Assembly: GCA_019420345.1 (NCBI GenBank)
Contig: JAHZHI010000045.1
Coordinates: 25,895-59,770, forward strand
From: Peptococcaceae bacterium
Lineage (GTDB): Bacteria > Bacillota > Peptococcia > Peptococcales > Peptococcaceae
DNA: 33,876 nt
Reading direction: 5' to 3'
The notes under the pieces are model-generated. The model was not told the DNA's origin. It was given only the letters and a program-made list of their open reading frames with translations, and searched no databases. How positions within the stretch are numbered: position 1 is the first letter of the stretch; every line of letters begins with the position of its first letter. Positions 24,299 to 32,883 of the stretch are shown here, one piece after another. Position numbers and translations under genes: made by a program.

Positions 24299-25363
24299 TT
24301 AGATGCCAAGCTCAGCTTTGAGCGCAGCTTCTTTTTCCGCTTTTTCAGCGGCAGCTTCTTCAATCGTCTTATCGACTGGCAAGCCAACCTTCACCATCTT
24401 TTCACGGAACTCGTCTTCGTAATCACTGTAGTAGTGGAATTCGACAACTGGGTTCCATGGGTTGACGTGACGTTTTGCACGGCTGTTGTTGATCATGTTA
24501 CGGGTTGGGCTCATGAAGATACCAATAGCATGCATGAGTTTGCCCATTGGGAAGTAGATCAAAAGCGTGCAAACGAGTGCAAGGTGCATGTAGAATGCAA
24601 CACCGATTGGTTCTGCTGGCAGTGCTGGATGGAAGGTCACGAGAGATACCATCAAATCACCAACAGCATTGATGTTGACATGACCAAAGTCGGTGTAACG
24701 CATAACCATCCCCATCACGCCAATGCCGATCAGCAGGCAGAGTGGGAAGTAGTCGTTCAGCAAGCTGATGTAACGTACTTTGCCGATGTAGAGACGGCGG
24801 AGCAGGAGCAATACGAGCCCACCGACCATCATGAAGCCGGTCAGATAGATTGGATGCAAATCGACCATGAATACACCGTCGACATTTTCAATCCAGCCTA
24901 CCCAAGCTGGTACGTTAGCAGTAAAGAAGCGGAAGTGGCGCAACAGGGTGAAGAACATGCCCCAGTGGAACAGCAGTGCAAAAATCCACAGCCATTTTTC
25001 CCACTGATACTTGATGTCTCCATCTTCAGTCAGTTCTGCTTTGCTGTTGCGGAAGAGGGAACGGAATACGGTTACCTCTAAAATCATACGAACGACCACA
25101 CCAGCACGGGTGGTTGGGTTGTCAATTGGATTGGTTTTGATAAAATCCAAAGACTTTTCCTGACCACAGGTCGTTACAATGTTGAATGGTACTGGTGACT
25201 TTGCCCATTTAATAATGCGGCAAACAACACCTACGATAAAGACGGCAATTGCAATATATGGAAGAATAATCCCGAAGAATACATTCAAACCTGCAACGGC
25301 TACCCCAACGTAAGTGATTGCCAGTATCGCAGCGACAATGACAATAGCAACAATAAATCCCAT
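24299..25363 (-). CDS. dsrM: DsrM, cytochrome b-type quinone-reactive subunit of DsrMKJOP
   Basis: A 354-residue membrane protein with a NarI/HdrE-like di-heme cytochrome b domain. In DsrMKJOP this subunit exchanges electrons with the quinone pool and pairs with DsrK. About six hydrophobic segments are seen. Candidate heme histidines occur in FHWGMFF, RHFRFF, DLHPIYL and MHLAL. The CGQEKSLDFIKT and GDIKYQWEKW segments are typical of DsrM. The C-terminus ends in a charged Ala/Glu/Lys helix. It is the last gene of the operon, not the first as in the usual dsrMKJOP order. The start at ATG 25363 has GTGAGGAAA upstream. Confidence 0.9.
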   Translation of the reverse strand: MGFIVAIVIVAAILAITYVGVAVAGLNVFFGIILPYIAIAVFIVGVVCRIIKWAKSPVPFNIVTTCGQEKSLDFIKTNPIDNPTTRAGVVVRMILEVTVFRSLFRNSKAELTEDGDIKYQWEKWLWIFALLFHWGMFFTLLRHFRFFTANVPAWVGWIENVDGVFMVDLHPIYLTGFMMVGGLVLLLLRRLYIGKVRYISLLNDYFPLCLLIGIGVMGMVMRYTDFGHVNINAVGDLMVSLVTFHPALPAEPIGVAFYMHLALVCTLLIYFPMGKLMHAIGIFMSPTRNMINNSRAKRHVNPWNPVVEFHYYSDYEDEFREKMVKVGLPVDKTIEEAAAEKAEKEAALKAELGI

Positions 25364-25393
25364 TGTTATTTCCTCACTTTCTTTTGGTAGTCG

Positions 25394-26707
25394 TTAGGCT
25401 TTGGCCGGTTCAGCCTCGGCATCATCTTCAGCAGGCGCTTCTTCTGGCTCTGGTTCTGGCTGTGGACGGGTGTCTACATAAGTGCCAGCTTCTTCGTTAA
25501 GACGATAAGCGAGACGGGTGCGGTCTGGTTTATCATGGAATGCACCTTCATCGTTGTCGTACTTAACAACAGTAACCATCTTGAGCAGGAGGCTCAGGAT
25601 CAGAAGACCGATTGCAAAGATACCAATGATGACCATGATTTCGATCTTGCCAGGAATGTAGTCAACGATTTCACCGAATGGGTTTTCAGAGAGACCGCCG
25701 ATAACGAAGGTCAGACCTTTTTCAATGTACATCGACAGGAAGAGTGCGATGCAGCCGATGATCATGGTTGGTTTGTTATAACGGAATTTGGTTGGCAGGA
25801 GCAACACGAGGGTTACGACAACGCAAACCACGAAGAACATCATCAGTGGTACGAATTCGTCGTGTCCTTCATAACCTGCAAAGAGATAGGTCAATGCAAC
25901 CTTATGGGCAGGTACACCAGAATAGTATGCGGTGAAGAATTCACCAGCCATCATGATCATGGTAGCAATGTACGCATAGATGGCAGTGGTGGACAGCATT
26001 TTGATTGCTTTTTCGCCAGCATCAAAGCCAGTCAGCTTCTTCAGCAGGAAGCAGATCAGAATGATCAGTGCAGGACCGGTTGCAAAAGCGCTCGCAAGGA
26101 ACTTGGCTGGCAGCACAGCAGTCAGGAAGTAGTGACGGCTTGGCAGACCAGAATACAGGAACGCGGTAACAATGTGGATAGAGAATGCAACTGGTACGGA
26201 AATCATAGCCAGTACTTTTACCCACTTCTTATAATGCAACCCTTTGTTTTCTGCCTGAAGCACCTGATACCCAACAATGATGTTCAGAATCAGGTAGGTA
26301 GGAAGAACGACAGAGTCCCAGCAAAGCATGGACTTTGGTGTCCAGTAAATGTATACGTTGAACAACTTGGTTGGCACACCAACGTCGACAACGACGAAGA
26401 GCAGCGCCATGATGATGGCTGCGATTGCCAGGAATTCCCCGATAACAGTGATACGACCATAAGCCTTAGCATCATGGAAATAGTATGGCAGAACGATCAT
26501 GACACCCCCGGCGGCGACCCCAACGAAGAAGGTCAAATGCCCGATATAGAGACCCCAGGAGATGTCACGGCTCATCCCAGTTACCTGGAAACCGACGGTC
26601 ATCTGATAGATATAAGCAGCAAAACCGATCACGATAAGTGCTACGAGGAAAAGAATCCACGCCCAATATTTCGGGCCGCTGCGTTTGACAAATGTTTTTT
26701 CAATCAT
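25394..26707 (-). CDS. dsrP: DsrP, NrfD-family membrane subunit of DsrMKJOP
   Basis: A 437-residue integral membrane protein of the NrfD/PsrC family with about ten transmembrane segments, anchoring the periplasmic DsrO/DsrJ arm and interacting with quinone. Motifs include ISWGLYIGHLTFFVGVAAGG, MLCWDSVVLPTYLILNI and PLMMFFVVCVVV. The C-terminal 30 residues are a soluble Pro/Glu/Ala-rich tail (PQPEPEPEEAPAEDD). It starts three bases beyond the dsrO stop with GGGAGG upstream. The next gene is dsrM. Confidence 0.92.
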   Translation of the reverse strand: MIEKTFVKRSGPKYWAWILFLVALIVIGFAAYIYQMTVGFQVTGMSRDISWGLYIGHLTFFVGVAAGGVMIVLPYYFHDAKAYGRITVIGEFLAIAAIIMALLFVVVDVGVPTKLFNVYIYWTPKSMLCWDSVVLPTYLILNIIVGYQVLQAENKGLHYKKWVKVLAMISVPVAFSIHIVTAFLYSGLPSRHYFLTAVLPAKFLASAFATGPALIILICFLLKKLTGFDAGEKAIKMLSTTAIYAYIATMIMMAGEFFTAYYSGVPAHKVALTYLFAGYEGHDEFVPLMMFFVVCVVVTLVLLLPTKFRYNKPTMIIGCIALFLSMYIEKGLTFVIGGLSENPFGEIVDYIPGKIEIMVIIGIFAIGLLILSLLLKMVTVVKYDNDEGAFHDKPDRTRLAYRLNEEAGTYVDTRPQPEPEPEEAPAEDDAEAEPAKA

Positions 26708-26710
26708 TGT

Positions 26711-27496
26711 TTACGCCTCCCCCTCTGCTAAACTTACCTTGTAGTAGCAGCATGGCTGGGTGCCATAACTTTCACCACGTACAATGGTCATGTTCTCTTT
26801 GATTAACTTAGAGATTTCAGAGCTGTCATTATCCAAATCACCTACTACAATGCCTTCGCTGTTTTCTGCGCAAAGTGGCATTTGACCCTTAGAAAGTCTG
26901 TCGTAGCAGAAATCGCATTTTTCAACGACGCCCTTCATACGGGTAGGGTATGCTGGATTGATGTAATCGAGGTAGTCACGAGGTTCCACAAAGTTGAAGC
27001 TACGGCTGCCATAAGGGCAAGCAGCCATGCAGTTACGGCAGCCAATGCAGCGGTGCATATCCTGCAGGGTAATCCCGCTTTCAGTCTGGAAAGTTGCCTG
27101 TGTTGGGCAAACCTTTACGCAGACTGGTTTACGGCAATGGTTGCAGGTAGCAACAAAAGGCGTATCCGTGTATTTTTCCTGCAGCCCTTCATGCGTGATA
27201 TCATGGAACAGTGCAGAGAATGGTTCTGCCCAGATCCACTTTACTTCATGACGAGTATCAGGAATGTCTGGAACGTTGTGTTCAGTATGGCAAATTTTTG
27301 CAATGGCATCGATGTCATCAACTTTTTCCATGTCAATGAACATACCCCACTTGCCAACTGCTTTTTCTTTGGTGGACTTTTCAAAAGTACCACCGCCAAT
27401 TGGCGTATTCTTGATGGTCGCGCAGCCGGCAAGAGTAACAAGGCCAGCAGACAGCGCACCCAATTTCAAGAATTTACGTCTGGACATATTTTCCAT
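26711..27496 (-). CDS. dsrO: DsrO, Tat-exported iron-sulfur subunit of DsrMKJOP
   Basis: A 261-residue periplasmic/extracytoplasmic ferredoxin subunit. The twin-arginine signal SRRKFLKLG is at residues 5-13. Cluster cysteines are in CNHCRKPVCVKVCP, CIGCRNCMAACP, CDFCYDRLSKGQMPLC and an earlier CHTEHN, consistent with several [4Fe-4S] clusters. Unusually, the signal ends in a lipobox-like LAGC with Cys25, so the protein may be a Tat lipoprotein tethered to the membrane rather than freely cleaved. The ATG at 27496 overlaps the dsrJ stop by one base, with GGAGGTGG upstream. Confidence 0.93.
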   Translation of the reverse strand: MENMSRRKFLKLGALSAGLVTLAGCATIKNTPIGGGTFEKSTKEKAVGKWGMFIDMEKVDDIDAIAKICHTEHNVPDIPDTRHEVKWIWAEPFSALFHDITHEGLQEKYTDTPFVATCNHCRKPVCVKVCPTQATFQTESGITLQDMHRCIGCRNCMAACPYGSRSFNFVEPRDYLDYINPAYPTRMKGVVEKCDFCYDRLSKGQMPLCAENSEGIVVGDLDNDSSEISKLIKENMTIVRGESYGTQPCCYYKVSLAEGEA

Positions 27497-27963
27497 TAGT
27501 TTGCCACCTCCTCATTGGTCGTTACATCAACGTCTTCGGAAGCAGTAACTGCATCACCATATTCTGTGGAAGAATTGGTATGGCATGTCCAGCAATTTGG
27601 ATTTACACCATTGGCATCATGGCACTTCTGGCAGAAATCTTCATAATTGGAATGACATTGCAGGCAGGTATTCTGAAGGCTCATTTCAAATTCACGGCCA
27701 TCAGGAGTTACCAAGGTACGGTTGTCATCACGAACAACTTGAACCTTCCACTGATGTAAGATTTCCATGTGGTTTTCAAGCATGTAATCGGTATCATAAA
27801 TGCACTTTCTCTGATCTTCAGGCAGCGCATTGATGGCTGGCGTATCAAGACTAACTTCTACTTCGCTAGCCGAGGCACTCTTGCCAAGATTCAACCAAAT
27901 TGGAGAGGTGACGACCAGTAAAAATACAAGCACACCAACAACGATGTTTGTTTTATTACGCAT
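27496..27963 (-). CDS. dsrJ: DsrJ, triheme cytochrome c of DsrMKJOP
   Basis: A 155-residue exported cytochrome with an uncleaved N-terminal signal anchor (residues 7-23) and three heme c motifs: CLQCH (100-104), CQKCH (111-115) and CWTCH (124-128). Cys54, in KCIYDTDYMLENHM, sits where DsrJ of other sulfur bacteria has the cysteine that ligates one heme (His/Cys ligation), so the unusual heme environment seems kept. The C-terminus is acidic. Its maturation would need the CcsA/ResB proteins encoded upstream in the same operon. GGAGGTT precedes the ATG. Confidence 0.93.
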   Translation of the reverse strand: MRNKTNIVVGVLVFLLVVTSPIWLNLGKSASASEVEVSLDTPAINALPEDQRKCIYDTDYMLENHMEILHQWKVQVVRDDNRTLVTPDGREFEMSLQNTCLQCHSNYEDFCQKCHDANGVNPNCWTCHTNSSTEYGDAVTASEDVDVTTNEEVAN

Positions 27964-27977
27964 TTACACCAACCTCC

Positions 27978-29582
27978 TTAAGATTCCTGGTTCTGCAATG
28001 GTTCGAAACGCAGGTTTTCAGTGCGATCAGGTTTTTCACCCTTCATAACCAAGGCATTCCCTAAAAGTTCGTGTACCCCGCAGACTTCAACACCTGGTAC
28101 CCAATAACGCATGAGTGGTGGCAAAGCTGCACGGTCAATGGCGCATACGCAGGAGAGCATATTAACACCATATTTTTTGTTGACATACTTCACAGCGTTG
28201 GCACGAGGGAAACCACCGCGCATACGCAGTTCCATATCTTCTTCTGCGTTCAAACCGGAACCGGAACCGCAGCAGAAGGTTTTTTCGCGGATGGTATCTT
28301 CCGGCATTTCATACCATTCAACGCAATGATCGAGAATGTAACGTGGTTCATCAAGCAGACCCATAGCACGGGAAGGGTTGCAGGAATCATGATAGGTTGC
28401 AATGATCCCGGCATTTCTTGATGGATCGAGTTTGATCTTATTATGACGGATAATATCAGCAGTAAACTCAGTAACATGGATCATTTTTGTAGAACGTGCA
28501 TTCTCAAATACGGTACCAGTAATTGGGTTCTTTGGTACTTCAAGGAAGTCCGCTGGACCATTCATGGTATCCATGTACTGGTGGATCACACGCCACATGT
28601 GGCCGCATTCCCCACCAATGATGAACTTAACGCCAAGGCGTTTTGCTTCTGCGTAAATCTTCTGATTCAAACGCTTCATCATTTCATTGGATGTGAAGAG
28701 ACCGAAGTTACCACCTTCAGAGTTGAAGGTACTAACGGTGTAGTCTAAGCCCAATTCATGGAACAGCATCAACTGACCCATCAAAGTGTAGTTACCAGGG
28801 GTCGCGAAAATGTCCCCAGATGGTGGCACATAAAGAATTTCTGCGCCTTTTCTGTTGTAAGTGAGATCGAGACGAACGCCAGTGATATCCTCGATGTCAT
28901 CGAGCATCATATCATAGCTGTCGACAATCCCGTGTGGCTGAATGCCCAAGTGATTCCCTTTTGAGAAGCAGTTGGATACTGGTGTGATAACCCAGTCAAT
29001 GTTGAGACCAACAAGGTTCAACAACTCGCGAACGAGCATGGTGATTTCAGCCGTATCAATGCCGTATGGGCAGAATACTGAGCAGCGACGGCATTCAGAG
29101 CACTGGAAGAAATAGTAGAACCATTCTCTCAGTACATCTTCGGTGAGTTCACGCGCACCAACCATCTTGCCCATCAGTTTACCAGCCAACGTGTATTCTT
29201 TACGATACACACTGCGCAGAAGTTCTGCACGAAGCACTGGCATGTTCTTTGGATCGCCGCTTCCTAAGAAGAAGTGACATTTGTCCGCACACGCACCACA
29301 GCGAACACAGCAATCCATGAAGATTTTCAGAGAGCGGAAACGATCGAGACGATCATGCAACCCTTGAAGAATGATTTTCTGCCAGTCTTCAGGCAGCTGC
29401 CAATCTTCATCCGGCACACGCCACTCACGAGCGTTTGGGAGGCTGACATTTGCTGCACTTTCCGGTTTACCGGCGTGACAGTACATCCCTTCTTTAAACT
29501 CCACAGGTGTTTCCATCCAAGAAGTTTTTGGCGGGTTATAACTGATGTCCAGCAGCTCCGCAGGTTTTGGAAGTTTTGCCAT
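27978..29582 (-). CDS. dsrK: DsrK, HdrD-like catalytic iron-sulfur subunit of DsrMKJOP
   Basis: A 534-residue cytoplasmic protein related to the heterodisulfide reductase subunit HdrD. In DsrMKJOP it is thought to reduce the DsrC trisulfide. Two [4Fe-4S] motifs come first: CCVRCGACADKC at about residue 90 and CSECRRCSVFCP at about 163. Two CCG-type segments follow (GGECGHMWR with YHDSCNPSRAMG, and FCCGSGSGLNAEE), which bind the special catalytic cluster. Near its C-terminus are CVCAIDRAALPPL and a GVHELLGNAL end. It begins close to the RsbRD-N gene upstream. Its substrate partner DsrC is not in the window. Confidence 0.93.
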   Translation of the reverse strand: MAKLPKPAELLDISYNPPKTSWMETPVEFKEGMYCHAGKPESAANVSLPNAREWRVPDEDWQLPEDWQKIILQGLHDRLDRFRSLKIFMDCCVRCGACADKCHFFLGSGDPKNMPVLRAELLRSVYRKEYTLAGKLMGKMVGARELTEDVLREWFYYFFQCSECRRCSVFCPYGIDTAEITMLVRELLNLVGLNIDWVITPVSNCFSKGNHLGIQPHGIVDSYDMMLDDIEDITGVRLDLTYNRKGAEILYVPPSGDIFATPGNYTLMGQLMLFHELGLDYTVSTFNSEGGNFGLFTSNEMMKRLNQKIYAEAKRLGVKFIIGGECGHMWRVIHQYMDTMNGPADFLEVPKNPITGTVFENARSTKMIHVTEFTADIIRHNKIKLDPSRNAGIIATYHDSCNPSRAMGLLDEPRYILDHCVEWYEMPEDTIREKTFCCGSGSGLNAEEDMELRMRGGFPRANAVKYVNKKYGVNMLSCVCAIDRAALPPLMRYWVPGVEVCGVHELLGNALVMKGEKPDRTENLRFEPLQNQES

Positions 29583-29586
29583 TTCA

Positions 29587-30225
29587 TTACACCCCTTTTT
29601 CTATGTTGACCTGACATTGACTTGGGCAGGATGCACAGGCTTCTGACGCACAGGCATCTTCCTGATCAACATCAAGTGAACTGCTACATTGCATAAAATC
29701 TTGCATATCAAGTGCCTTATCTACAAGATCGGCCCTGACCAAGATGTCGTTGGTCTGTCTGATTTGATCCAAACGCATCTTGTAAATCAATTCACGACTT
29801 TCGCTATAACTGTCGAAGGCATAAAGTGCAACGGTGTCAAGATCGCTGTAAAAATCCAGCCATTCTTGCGTTGACACATTGGCACTTTGCAGCGCCTTGC
29901 CGCAAACCTGCTCCACGACTTGCTTCAATGCTGGCACAAAGGATACTGCTTGGCTAGGCAGCACTTCCTGCACCGCTTTGATGCGCAAGATCATGTGCAC
30001 GTTTTCATTCACCGTATCTGCATTGGGTGCGTCAGATAACAGTGTATGCAACAGTTTATCCAAACAATGGTATAAATTAGCGCCCACAGGATTTGTGAAA
30101 TCGCTATTGACTTTCTTAAAATATTTTCTTGCTTCCACCGGGTAAGAGTTTAACATTTGCTCGAACCATCCAGTTAGGAGCTCTTTTTCATGGGCTCGCA
30201 AGACCTCTTTCAATCGAGTTGACAA
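29587..30225 (-). CDS. RsbRD-N-domain protein with cysteine-rich tail
   Basis: A 212-residue soluble, mostly helical protein. The first 165 residues resemble the RsbT co-antagonist RsbRD N-terminal domain (LKEVLRAHEKELLTGWFEQM, NPVGANLYHCLDKLL, ILRIKAVQEVLPSQAVSFVP). A gene of this type is known next to dsrMKJOP in sulfate reducers, where its role is unclear. Here the last 30 residues are Cys-rich: CASEACASCPSQC, plus an earlier Cys, which could bind a metal or cluster. The start is TTG at 30225 with a GGGGGGT site upstream; no ATG fits as well. It stands between ccsA and dsrK and may help assemble or regulate the complex. Confidence 0.75.
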   Translation of the reverse strand: MSTRLKEVLRAHEKELLTGWFEQMLNSYPVEARKYFKKVNSDFTNPVGANLYHCLDKLLHTLLSDAPNADTVNENVHMILRIKAVQEVLPSQAVSFVPALKQVVEQVCGKALQSANVSTQEWLDFYSDLDTVALYAFDSYSESRELIYKMRLDQIRQTNDILVRADLVDKALDMQDFMQCSSSLDVDQEDACASEACASCPSQCQVNIEKGV

Positions 30226-30243
30226 AAACAGGACCCCCCAAAC

Positions 30244-31041
30244 TTATTGAATATAGCTATGTAAACCTGGCAATAAATAACTTACACCAAATAAGGTAAA
30301 TATTACCGCAACCAAGCCAATGACATTGACCCATGCAACTTTTGTTTCTGACCATCCACGCAGGCGCAGATGAATGTACATTGCATAAATCAGCCAAGTA
30401 ATCAATGCCCAGGTTTCTTTTGGATCCCAGCTCCAGAAAGATCCCCATGCATATTCCGCCCAAACGGCACCCGTGATGATAACAATGGTCAGCAAAGCTA
30501 AGCCAATAATGCAGGCACGATATGCCCATTCATTCAGGACTTCCGTCTCTGGCAGATTTTTAAATTTCTTTTTTCCACCGACTAAAATCATGATGGAAAA
30601 GACAAAAGAAAACAAGAATGTCGTATAAGAAATAATGGCTGTCGATACATGGAAGTCCAGCCAGTAACTTCTCAAAGCTGGTGCTACTGCAGTTTGTTCC
30701 ATGCTGAAGCTTGTCATCCATATGCCAAGCCCCACCGCAATCGGATAAATCAAAAAGCCAACAACCGGCACTTTATGCTTAATGGTGATGACTGCAGAAA
30801 TAATCAACATCAACGCACACAACCAAAAGCCGAAATCCAGGCCTGTTGTGAACGGTAAGCGTCCCACAGCAATAATGCGTGTAACAAGCGCTGCCACAGC
30901 AATAACCGAGGTGACAACAGCAAGCCATTTCGTCACAGATGTTTCCAGCAGCTTATTACGATGAAGCAATAACAGAAGGAAACTGCCCACACAGGAGCCA
31001 ATAATTGCCCAGATCAAATACAGTTGCAAGGTTTCTAACAT
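30244..31041 (-). CDS. ccsA: Cytochrome c maturation protein CcsA/ResC
   Basis: A 265-residue integral membrane heme handling protein of System II cytochrome c biogenesis. It has about eight hydrophobic segments and the tryptophan-rich WWD-like motif WAEYAWGSFWSWDPKETWAL near residue 200, with conserved histidines nearby (FHVSTAI). It works with ResB to present heme for attachment to CXXCH motifs on the outer face of the membrane. The gene overlaps the resB stop by a few bases. The only obvious cytochrome c substrate in the window is DsrJ. Confidence 0.92.
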   Translation of the reverse strand: MLETLQLYLIWAIIGSCVGSFLLLLLHRNKLLETSVTKWLAVVTSVIAVAALVTRIIAVGRLPFTTGLDFGFWLCALMLIISAVITIKHKVPVVGFLIYPIAVGLGIWMTSFSMEQTAVAPALRSYWLDFHVSTAIISYTTFLFSFVFSIMILVGGKKKFKNLPETEVLNEWAYRACIIGLALLTIVIITGAVWAEYAWGSFWSWDPKETWALITWLIYAMYIHLRLRGWSETKVAWVNVIGLVAVIFTLFGVSYLLPGLHSYIQ

Positions 31042-32198
31042 TTCTTTTCTTCATCCTCCTGTGTCTCTTCCAAAATGCCAAACTTTTTCCGCAGTTTGCG
31101 TCGCAGGTAGACACTCTTATTGATAACACGCAGAGAGACCAAGCCCTCTTTTGATACAAAGGCATTGACTTCGCCATAACGGCCAAGCAGCATTAACAAA
31201 GATCCCAGCGATGCAACGATGAAGCCTGCAAAGATCACCGGAATAGCACGACTGTATTTAAATTCCAACACCGTTGCAGACAGTGGCTGGATATATTCAA
31301 TCGTTGTTTGATCATCAATATTGATGGTAGAACCTTCCTTGAAAGCATAAGAACCAATTTCATTGTTGTCCTTATCAAAAATATACAACAGCGCAATATC
31401 ATCCGTCATTGGTTCAATATCAACGGTATTTTCTCCTAATTGGAAGCGCTGACTTTCTGGAATGGCATAATCACCTGCTACAGATTCATCTCCGGCAATG
31501 TGAACCACATACATATTGCGGTACGCCATCTGATAAATGCTCAATCCATGTGCTTTATAGGGATGATTGACGCGTGTTGTCGCGTTTTCTGCGACTTGAT
31601 CATCACCCAAGCTGAGATCGAAAGTGGTTACCCAGTTTTCAACAGCGCCACTGTCGTCATAATCTGTTGTAAAATCATTAACAGTGATCACCCCATCACC
31701 AACACGTTCTGTGATGGCGTCTGGCAATGGTTGAGATTCTCCTGGATAAAGCATCAGTTGACCTGTAACGGCGAAACTAGAAAGGAATGCACCTACAATA
31801 ATGATCAGTAATCCAACATGAAGGATATGTGACGCAAAAAGCGCAGGTACATGCTGACGAGCGATAATGTATACGCCTTCATCCGTTTCATGGGATTGCG
31901 TTTTAAAATGCTGTTTTTTCAGTTCCTGAAAAAAGCTTTCTTTATCCAGTGTGCTTGCTGTCAAAGACTGCTCACTGCCAACAAGACTATCTGGCTTGCG
32001 TCGAAGTGTGCGCGCCACTTTTGGCCACAACTGCACACTGCACGTCAATAAATTGATAAAAAACGCAGCCGAAAAGATACGAAACGGCCAAGACTGATAC
32101 ATTTCCGGCAGATCATACACTGTCGCAGCCACAGCCAAGCCAGCCAACGCCGCGATCAAAATGACCGCCAGTCGGACAGATGAAATAAATCTTAACAT
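31035..32198 (-). CDS. resB: Cytochrome c maturation protein ResB
   Basis: A 387-residue membrane protein of the ResB/Ccs1 family that partners with CcsA in System II cytochrome c assembly. Hydrophobic segments are at the N-terminus (LAVILIAALAGLAVAATVY), in the middle (LLIIIVGAFLSSFAV) and near the C-terminus (PVIFAGFIVASLGSLLMLLG). A large extracytoplasmic domain lies between the last two, with IARQHVPALFASHILHVGLL before it. The start is ATG 32198 behind GGAGGAAG; an ATG at 32210 lacks such a site. It is the first gene of the operon that ends with dsrM. Confidence 0.9.
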   Translation of the reverse strand: MLRFISSVRLAVILIAALAGLAVAATVYDLPEMYQSWPFRIFSAAFFINLLTCSVQLWPKVARTLRRKPDSLVGSEQSLTASTLDKESFFQELKKQHFKTQSHETDEGVYIIARQHVPALFASHILHVGLLIIIVGAFLSSFAVTGQLMLYPGESQPLPDAITERVGDGVITVNDFTTDYDDSGAVENWVTTFDLSLGDDQVAENATTRVNHPYKAHGLSIYQMAYRNMYVVHIAGDESVAGDYAIPESQRFQLGENTVDIEPMTDDIALLYIFDKDNNEIGSYAFKEGSTINIDDQTTIEYIQPLSATVLEFKYSRAIPVIFAGFIVASLGSLLMLLGRYGEVNAFVSKEGLVSLRVINKSVYLRRKLRKKFGILEETQEDEEKKC

Positions 32199-32457
32199 TT
32201 CTTCCTCCATTAGCTTGTGATATTTTTCCTTAATATGAGGCTCAAAATTCCCATACTTTCTTCATATTACAAGCTGCACCAGCCTTATTATAGCAGAACT
32301 CCCCCACAATCTTCAACTTTTATACAAGCTTCGCAGCATTTCGTAAACAAGATTTATCAATCTAATTTATAAATGAATTTTTTATTATTTATGCGTAGCG
32401 CTTATTATTATGAGACGTTCAATCTCAATAATACGGTTTTTTCCATAAAAGAAGGCA
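32199..32457. other. AT-rich leader region of the resB-dsrM operon
   Basis: About 260 bases of AT-rich DNA between resB and the terminator of the chelatase gene. It holds the predicted resB promoter (32287-32316) and an imperfect inverted repeat ATTATTATGAGA/TCTCAATAAT at 32402-32432. No gene is seen. Confidence 0.5.
32287..32316 (-). promoter_or_regulatory. Promoter of the resB-ccsA-dsrKJOPM operon
   Basis: TTGAAG (32316-32311) and a consensus TATAAT (32292-32287) are 18 bp apart on the minus strand. They leave a leader of about 80 bases before resB. Confidence 0.55.
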
Positions 32458-32490
32458 GAAAAAACCACCTGTCAGTAAACTCACAGGTGT
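32458..32490 (-). terminator. Terminator of the pspC-cbiX unit
   Basis: CACCTGT and ACAGGTG pair around a 10-nt loop, followed on the minus strand by GTTTTTT, 10 bp after the chelatase stop codon. Confidence 0.8.
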
Positions 32491-32499
32491 TGTTACATT

Positions 32500-32883
32500 C
32501 TAACAGTCTGCAGTGCTATCGTCAATGCGCGCTTGAATAATATCACATAATAACGGATCTGCACCGATGGGCTGCGTTGTGATAAGATTCACATTCGGAT
32601 GGCGTTTCGCTGCCTGTTGCATGCGCTCGGGTAAATCTTTTGCAATATGATGGCCGAACGCTAAAAACAGCGGCACCACAATAATTCTTTTCAGCTTTTC
32701 AGAAACCAATTCATCCAAAACGGTTTCCAAGCGCGGCTCAGACATTTCGACAAAGCCATAGCGAACAATGCTCTCCGGATGTTGTTTTTGAAAACGTTCT
32801 GCAGTTTGAACGATCACATCTCGTCCTTGTGGATAGCGACTACCATGCCCCAGAATGATGACTCCGCTTTCTTTATTGCACAT
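32500..32883 (-). CDS. Short CbiX/SirB-type sirohydrochlorin chelatase
   Basis: A 127-residue single-domain CbiX-type chelatase that inserts iron (siroheme) or cobalt (cobalamin) into sirohydrochlorin. The N-terminal GVIILGHGSRYPQGRD holds the metal-binding histidine, and PLFLAFGHHIAKDLPERM holds the second histidine. Short CbiX forms work as homodimers. ATG 32883 is chosen because GAGG lies 9 nt upstream; ATG 32889 is possible. The gene begins inside the end of the PspC gene. Siroheme is needed by DsrAB, so iron is the more likely metal here, but that is inference. Confidence 0.85.
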   Translation of the reverse strand: MCNKESGVIILGHGSRYPQGRDVIVQTAERFQKQHPESIVRYGFVEMSEPRLETVLDELVSEKLKRIIVVPLFLAFGHHIAKDLPERMQQAAKRHPNVNLITTQPIGADPLLCDIIQARIDDSTADC

